64,000 nt of DNA from NCBI GenBank assembly GCA_029866025.1, contig JARXAD010000013.1:124001-188000 (forward strand). Direction: 5' to 3'. This document shows, piece by piece, positions 58,528 to 64,000 of the stretch. A program made the translations under genes and the position numbers. Under the pieces are notes generated by a model. It did no database searches. It was not told the DNA's origin and saw only the letters and a program-made list of their open reading frames with translations. The stretch's first letter is position 1; every line of letters begins with the position of its first letter. This stretch comes from Vampirovibrionales bacterium. Its GTDB lineage: Bacteria > Cyanobacteriota > Vampirovibrionia > Vampirovibrionales > Vampirovibrionaceae.

Positions 58528-59684
58528 TAGATAGAGCCTTTTTGGGTGTCAACAGGCGTTACGGTGGTTAACGTACCGGAAGACGTTGGTTCTGGATCAG
58601 AAGAGCGTTCAGAAGAGGCGGTTTCTGTTGGGGTGTTGGGGTTGGCAATTAACCTAAGCCCAGTGACGACGTTACCCCCTGCCATCCGCTCCAAAGATAG
58701 ACGAAGGCGTTGGGCCTCTTGCTGCAACGTGGTTTCATACAAGCGGGCCTGATAATAGGCGGCACCGTTGCTCATCAGCATCAGTGGGGTGGCAGGACTG
58801 TTGGATTGCTGTTTACCCACCGCCATGGCTTGGGTATACGCTTGTTGCGCCAACGTAGTTTTTTCGTGGGCTAGGGTTAAGGCGCTTAGGGTCCGCTTAT
58901 AATCGTGATAATGTTGCAAAACATCGCGCTGGAGAGATTCTACCAAGCCTGCCAGTTGAATTTTTTCGGTAGCCGAGAGGCGCTGCCCTTGGGGTTGGGT
59001 AGCGCCGCTGGTTAAATTCCGTAAGGCGTCGCCGCCGGCCATAATGCCCATGTTGCGGTAGCCCCCCACCACGTTGCCGCCCGGCAGCATCATGCTGGCC
59101 ATGGTGGCTCCCGAAATCATGGTGCTGAGGGTACGGCGTAAGAAAACACTGCTTTGCTTGGTTTGTAGGGTTTCATCGGGTGCAGACAGCTTTTCAAGGG
59201 AGAACCGAATGACGGCGTTTCGCTCTACGGTGGCGTCCCATAAGGCTTTTAAATCATCGTCCTCAATGCCCTGTTGTAAGGCGGCCAAGGCACGGCTAGC
59301 GTCGTCTTCGTTGGCACCCAGGCTGCTTTCCAAACGCGTAATGGCAGGGCGAGTGGTAAACACTGGTGTGGTAACGGCAGCTAAACTCACCACTTCCAGC
59401 TCACTGTTCGGGTTGGCTGGTCCCACGCTGTTCTCATCAACGGTGGATTGGGCGGATTCTGTGGGGAGTTGGGGGTTAATGGTGGCCATGGGAGGCAGAA
59501 AATCTCGGACTGGCCAGGGCTCGGCTTCGGTAGCCAAGCGGGAAGGCGCTGTGGGGCGAGTCCAGCTAAAGGCTAAAGAACCATGACTAACGCAGACCAG
59601 CAATCCCATGAACAACAGAGCCAGAAAGGGGCGACGGTAGTGGGTGGCTAAAAAACGCATAGGTCCTCTGAAGGTGATAGCCAA
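58527..59684 (-). CDS. exported protein, paralog of downstream gene
   Basis: N-terminal hydrophobic signal; ALWDATVERNAVIRFSLEKLSAP. Confidence 0.65.
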   Translation of the reverse strand: MAITFRGPMRFLATHYRRPFLALLFMGLLVCVSHGSLAFSWTRPTAPSRLATEAEPWPVRDFLPPMATINPQLPTESAQSTVDENSVGPANPNSELEVVSLAAVTTPVFTTRPAITRLESSLGANEDDASRALAALQQGIEDDDLKALWDATVERNAVIRFSLEKLSAPDETLQTKQSSVFLRRTLSTMISGATMASMMLPGGNVVGGYRNMGIMAGGDALRNLTSGATQPQGQRLSATEKIQLAGLVESLQRDVLQHYHDYKRTLSALTLAHEKTTLAQQAYTQAMAVGKQQSNSPATPLMLMSNGAAYYQARLYETTLQQEAQRLRLSLERMAGGNVVTGLRLIANPNTPTETASSERSSDPEPTSSGTLTTVTPVDTQKGSI

Positions 59685-60003
59685 GGGTTAAAAATGGTCT
59701 TGCCATTGTTTAGATTGTAAACCAGACGCTGGGTTCCCGGTAGCGAAAGCCATTTACGACAACCCTAATGTTGTAAAGGTGACTGAAGGTTGCGAATTGC
59801 CTGAAAATAGGGCGAGGATTAGAAGCACCTGAGCAAAAATACCCATGACAGAAATCACTTCAATGGGTATCCTTTTATTCCCATGCGATTCCCTTCCTCC
59901 CATTGTAAGCCCCTTCATCTAAAGCGATGGCAACGACTACCCCTGATGCTTCGCCAGCCTCAGTTCAACGCGTTGTGTGCGTTTTTGATGGAGAAGATTT
60001 GTT

Positions 60004-60432
60004 ATGGCCGATTTAACCACGGTACTGATAGCCCAACGCATCATGAACCAACGGTACCAAACCGCTATTAAAACCAATGCAATTCCGGCCCAATGGCAGT
60101 AGTTGCCCGCTAGGGTTTCAGGGCTACAAACCCAAATGAACGACCTTTACCAACGGGTGAATATTATTCCCCAAGAGACGGTAAAGGTTCAAAAAGAGGT
60201 GGAGGCCAACGCCAACGAGTGGGATACGGTGCTAACCATTGGTCTTTTTGTTGTGGGTGGGCTGATTGCCTTGATGACCCATAGTGGCTCTAGTGTTTCG
60301 CGAACTGGAACGAGTGAATGGAATCACTATAGCCCTCTAATGAATGATTTATTTAAAGACCTTGAAGCCAAGGGAGCCAAAGGCCTCAAGCGTCAAAGCA
60401 ACCGAGTGATTCGGAGCTTTCGTCACAAATAG
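60004..60432 (+). pseudogene. hypothetical protein with in-frame TAG at 60100-60102
   Basis: ATG with GGAGAA RBS at 60004: MADLTTVLIAQRIMNQRYQTAIKTNAIPAQWQ*LPARVSGLQTQMNDLYQRVN... one continuous frame apart from the amber codon. Confidence 0.5.
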
Positions 60433-60435
60433 TCT

Positions 60436-60642
60436 TTAATTGAGCGGCTCATAAATCATAAACACTGCGCCGCCGCCATCAATAAGGTTTGCTTGAGGAC
60501 CCGACAAAAACGCAATGTCTTCGGCTTCTAGGCCAAAATTGGGCGCTATCCACGCCTCGTTTAGGCGATAAAAATCCGCCTGATACTGGGGCGCATAGTC
60601 CACAATGGTGGCCGCCAAGGCGGCTGTAGAAACAAAGCTCAT
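60436..60642 (-). pseudogene. truncated GNAT acetyltransferase N-terminal fragment
   Basis: DYAPQYQADFYRLNEAWIAPNFGLEAEDIAFLSGPQANLIDGGGAVFMIYEPLN*; acetyl-CoA-binding half absent. Confidence 0.5.
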
Positions 60643-60696
60643 AGGAAACCTCTTTAAACCCGATGATTTTTAAAGATTTAGGCCCAATCCAATTGA

Positions 60697-61179
60697 TTAA
60701 TCACGCTTTGCGTGATATTCAACGATGGCGGCGGTAGAAATGCCTCCTCGGGGGGTAAAATTGGCGCTGATTTTGAGGTAGCGGGGGGCAATGGCGGCAA
60801 TAATGTCGTCGCGGAACTTATTGACGACGTTTTCGTAAAAAATGCCGCAGTTTCGGTAGCTCAGGGTGTAGTATTTAAAGGCTTTCAGCTCCAGTACCAG
60901 CGCATTGGGTATGTATTCAATAATAATGGTGCCAATATCGGGCAGGCCGGTTTTGGGGCACACACTGGTAAATTCCGGCACGTTAATAATAATGGTGGTG
61001 TCGCGGTCGGTGTATTTGTTTTCCCAAATTTCCAGCGGGGCAAAGTCAATTTGCTCAGGGGGAAAGCTAAACACGGGGTTCACTTTGCCAGCGGCGTTAA
61101 CGCTCACGGCTGGTGTGAGGGTGGGTTCGGTTAGTGTTGGTTCAGCAAGGGCGGTGCTGGTTTCTAAGGTGGTGGTCAT
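60697..61179 (-). CDS. queF: NADPH-dependent 7-cyano-7-deazaguanine reductase
   Basis: VPEFTSVCPKTGLPDIGTIIIEYIPN, ELKAFKYYTLSYRN; start MTTTLETS at 61179. Confidence 0.95.
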   Translation of the reverse strand: MTTTLETSTALAEPTLTEPTLTPAVSVNAAGKVNPVFSFPPEQIDFAPLEIWENKYTDRDTTIIINVPEFTSVCPKTGLPDIGTIIIEYIPNALVLELKAFKYYTLSYRNCGIFYENVVNKFRDDIIAAIAPRYLKISANFTPRGGISTAAIVEYHAKRD

Positions 61180-61293
61180 GGCTGTGTCCAATACAAAAGC
61201 AAAAGCAACGGTAGAAAATGCCTGTTTACCATAAACTAAGGGGACTATTGATTCAAACCGCTTGTTCAAACAATCAAAGGGAACTGGACTGCT

Positions 61294-62916
61294 ATGGATT
61301 GCTTGGAACTGCCCATCAACCCCCAAGACGCTACTGCCAAAGCCAACGAAGCCGCGATGCTTCAACACGTGGCACTGCTTAAAGAGCGTTTGGCAACCAA
61401 CGCTTTGGGCGGTGGCGAGACCCTCATTGCAAAGCACCAAGGGCGTGGCAAACTCATTGCCCGAGACCGCATTAACGCCTTGCTAGACGACGGCAGCCCC
61501 TTCTTGGAGCTGAGTTCTTTAGCCGCGTGGGATATGTACGACAATGCCGCGCCGGGTGCTGGCATGGTGACTGGGATTGGCCACATTCACGGTCAACCCT
61601 GCATGATTGTGGCCAACGATGCCACCGTAAAAGGCGGCACGTATTTTCCACTGACGGTAAAAAAGCACTTGCGGGCCCAAGAAATTGCCGAGCAAAATCA
61701 TCTGCCCTGCGTGTACTTGGTGGATAGCGGCGGCGCTTTTTTGCCGCTGCAAGCGGAAGTTTTTCCAGATAAAGACCACTTTGGGCGAATTTTTTACAAC
61801 CAAGCCCGCATGTCGGCCAAGGGCATTCCTCAAATTGCTGTGGTGATGGGCAGTTGCACCGCTGGTGGCGCGTATGTGCCCGCCATGTGCGATGAATCCA
61901 TTATTGTCAAAGACCAAGGAACAATTTTTTTGGCGGGGCCTCCCTTAGTAAAAGCCGCCACGGGCGAAACCGTTACTGCCGAAGAACTGGGCGGCGCAGA
62001 CGTCCATTGCCGCACCAGTGGCGTCACGGATCACTACGCCCACAACGACGAAGACGCTCTGGCACTGGCCCGTAACGTGGCCGAAAACCTCAATCGCTCT
62101 AGCGCCAACCGTTGGAGCAGCGTGATTGAGCGCAGCGACGTTAAAGACCCCCTTTACCCAGCCGAAGACCTCTATCGCATCGTCAATGCCGATGCCCGTA
62201 AACCCTTTGACATCAAGGCCATCATTGCTCGCCTCGTGGATGGCAGTGAATTCCACGAGTTTAAAGAACTGTACGGCACCACCTTGGTGTGCGGCTTTGC
62301 CAAGTTGTGGGGCTTGCCTATTGGCATTGTGGCCAACAATGGCGTGCTGTTTAGCGAAAGCGCCGTAAAAGGGGCTCATTTTATTGAACTGTGCTGCCAG
62401 CGGGGTATTCCGTTGTTGTTTTTGCAAAACATTAACGGCTTTATGGTGGGCAAAAGCTATGAGGCCGGCGGCATTGCCAAAGACGGCGCCAAGCTGGTGA
62501 TGGCTGTAAGCAACGCCAACGTGCCCAAAATTACGGTGGTGGTGGGCGGAAGCTACGGTGCGGGCAATTACGGCATGTGTGGCCGCGCCTTTAACCCACG
62601 ATTCCTCTACATGTGGCCCAACGCCCGCATTAGCGTGATGGGGGGCGAACAAGCCGCCAACGTGCTGTGCACCGTTAAGCAAGACCAACTGGAAGCCCAA
62701 GGCAAACCGGTGATGACGGACGCCGAAGCCGCCGCCTTTAAACAACCCACGCTGGATAAATACGAGGCCGAAAGCAGTGCCTACTACAGCACCGCCCGAT
62801 TGTGGGATGACGGCATCATCGACCCCAAAGACACCCGCACCGTGGTGGGCCTTAGCTTACTGGCCAGCCTCAATGCCCCTATTAAGCCCCACACCCAAGG
62901 TGTGTTCCGGATGTAG
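61294..62916 (+). CDS. acyl-CoA carboxylase carboxyltransferase subunit (methylcrotonyl-CoA carboxylase beta-like)
   Basis: [82 protein letters not shown]. Confidence 0.93.
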   Translation: MDCLELPINPQDATAKANEAAMLQHVALLKERLATNALGGGETLIAKHQGRGKLIARDRINALLDDGSPFLELSSLAAWDMYDNAAPGAGMVTGIGHIHGQPCMIVANDATVKGGTYFPLTVKKHLRAQEIAEQNHLPCVYLVDSGGAFLPLQAEVFPDKDHFGRIFYNQARMSAKGIPQIAVVMGSCTAGGAYVPAMCDESIIVKDQGTIFLAGPPLVKAATGETVTAEELGGADVHCRTSGVTDHYAHNDEDALALARNVAENLNRSSANRWSSVIERSDVKDPLYPAEDLYRIVNADARKPFDIKAIIARLVDGSEFHEFKELYGTTLVCGFAKLWGLPIGIVANNGVLFSESAVKGAHFIELCCQRGIPLLFLQNINGFMVGKSYEAGGIAKDGAKLVMAVSNANVPKITVVVGGSYGAGNYGMCGRAFNPRFLYMWPNARISVMGGEQAANVLCTVKQDQLEAQGKPVMTDAEAAAFKQPTLDKYEAESSAYYSTARLWDDGIIDPKDTRTVVGLSLLASLNAPIKPHTQGVFRM

Positions 62917-63043
62917 TTGGCAAGCTACCTTTCTACCTTTTTTTAACGGGCACCATTATTTTCTCTAACAACTCGTTTTCAAAGCGTATTCCATCCATCA
63001 GTTATCTCTCTTACACTGGGTTTAGCTGTAAGGAGATGGTTGG

Positions 63044-64000
63044 ATGGATGATGTAACATCAACATGGTTAAGGCACCTGCCCAAGGCAGAGCTGCATTTG
63101 CATATTGAGGGGACTTTAGAGCCTGACCTCATGCTAACGCTTGCGGAGCGTAATAAAATTGCCATCCCCTATTCATCTATGGATGAGATTAAAGCCGCCT
63201 ACCAGTTTGAAAACTTACAGTCGTTTTTGGATATTTATTACCAAGGGGCTTCGGTGTTAAAAACCGAACAAGATTTTTACGATTTAACGTGGCGTTATTT
63301 ATTGCATGCCGAACAAGATGGCATTGTTCATACCGAACTATTTTTTGATCCCCAAACCCATACGGATCGTGGTATTTCCTTTGATACGGTGATTCATGGC
63401 ATCCATGCAGCGCTGCAAGAAGGTCAACGCAAGTTACGCATCTCTTCTCGATTGATTCTCTGTTTTTTACGCCACCTCCCCGAAGCGGCTGCCTTTGAAA
63501 CTCTCAAACAAGCAAAGTCCTATAAACACTGGATTACCGCTGTTGGGCTGGATTCGTCTGAGGCAGGGCATCCCCCAAGTAAATTTGAAGCGGTATTTAA
63601 ACAAGCCCGCCATCAGGGCTATTTAACAGTGGCCCATGCCGGTGAAGAAGGCCCTGCCAGTTATATGTGGGAAGCCATTCAGTTGCTGAAAGTAAAACGC
63701 ATTGATCATGGGGTGCGTTGTACAGAAGATCCTAAGTTAATTCAATTTTTAAAAGAAACACAATTACCGTTAGCGATGTGTCCTTTGTCCAATGTGAAGT
63801 TGCGTGTGTTTGATTCGTTGGCAGACCATCCAATCAAAACCCTGCTACATCAAGGGTTGTGTGTAACGGTTAGTAGTGATGATCCTGCCTATTTTGGCGG
63901 GTATTTGCACCAAAATTTGGTAGAAACGGCTGATGCACTGTCGCTTACTAGCAGTGACCTCATCCAACTTTGTCGTAACAGTATTCAGGCCAGTTTTTTA
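63044..64000 (+). CDS. adenosine/adenine deaminase, 3' partial
   Basis: LPKAELHLHIEGTLEPDLM, VAHAGEEGP, RIDHGVRC, MCPLSNVKLRVF, VSSDDPAYFGGYL; runs off window. Confidence 0.92.
   Translation, partial: MDDVTSTWLRHLPKAELHLHIEGTLEPDLMLTLAERNKIAIPYSSMDEIKAAYQFENLQSFLDIYYQGASVLKTEQDFYDLTWRYLLHAEQDGIVHTELFFDPQTHTDRGISFDTVIHGIHAALQEGQRKLRISSRLILCFLRHLPEAAAFETLKQAKSYKHWITAVGLDSSEAGHPPSKFEAVFKQARHQGYLTVAHAGEEGPASYMWEAIQLLKVKRIDHGVRCTEDPKLIQFLKETQLPLAMCPLSNVKLRVFDSLADHPIKTLLHQGLCVTVSSDDPAYFGGYLHQNLVETADALSLTSSDLIQLCRNSIQASFL

Noticed and set aside
61180-61440. N-terminal extension of QueF ORF (60697..61440)
   Set aside because: QueF similarity begins well downstream; MTTTLETS at 61179 is the likely start.
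1-64000. CRISPR array, prophage, integrase or IS transposase
   Set aside because: No regularly spaced repeats, no transposase or integrase-like ORF and no phage structural genes seen; the single tRNA has no adjacent integrase.

Overview
The window is a housekeeping-rich bacterial chromosome segment. rpoC is split into separate rpoC1 and rpoC2 genes, and FtsZ ends in a cyanobacterial-type C-terminal peptide. With an aerobic respiratory operon and no photosynthesis genes in view, this points to a non-photosynthetic cyanobacterial sister lineage (Melainabacteria/Vampirovibrionia type); the lineage call is inference. Recognisable genes include mtnA, ftsZ, an HDOD/CheD-like/FliO-like cluster, an HxlR regulator, tRNA-Arg(UCU), pyrF, tsaE-tsaB, rplJ-rplL-rpoB-rpoC1-rpoC2, waaA, mazG, a DHH phosphoesterase, a wecA/mraY-like gene, glyA, rpiB, dnaK, nadC-nadB, rimP-nusA, rpsP, queF, an mccB-like carboxylase and a partial adenosine/adenine deaminase. 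The most interesting region is about 46.8-55.5 kb. It holds a cbb3-type oxidase, a Rieske protein, a long cytochrome b that appears to have lost both heme-bH axial histidines, a second short cytochrome b fused to a 2x[4Fe-4S] ferredoxin, and an MvhD/FlpD-like protein. Other leads are a pair of mutually exclusive hairpins between rpoC1 and rpoC2, a leader terminator before rimP-nusA, a recurrent N-terminal 'xFG/xFSG' motif in unrelated orphan proteins, a CheD-like protein lacking its catalytic Cys, twin ACGT-type operator palindromes, an unidentified structured RNA candidate, and interspersed hairpin-rich intergenic repeats. All calls come from reading the sequence and ORF track; no searches were run.
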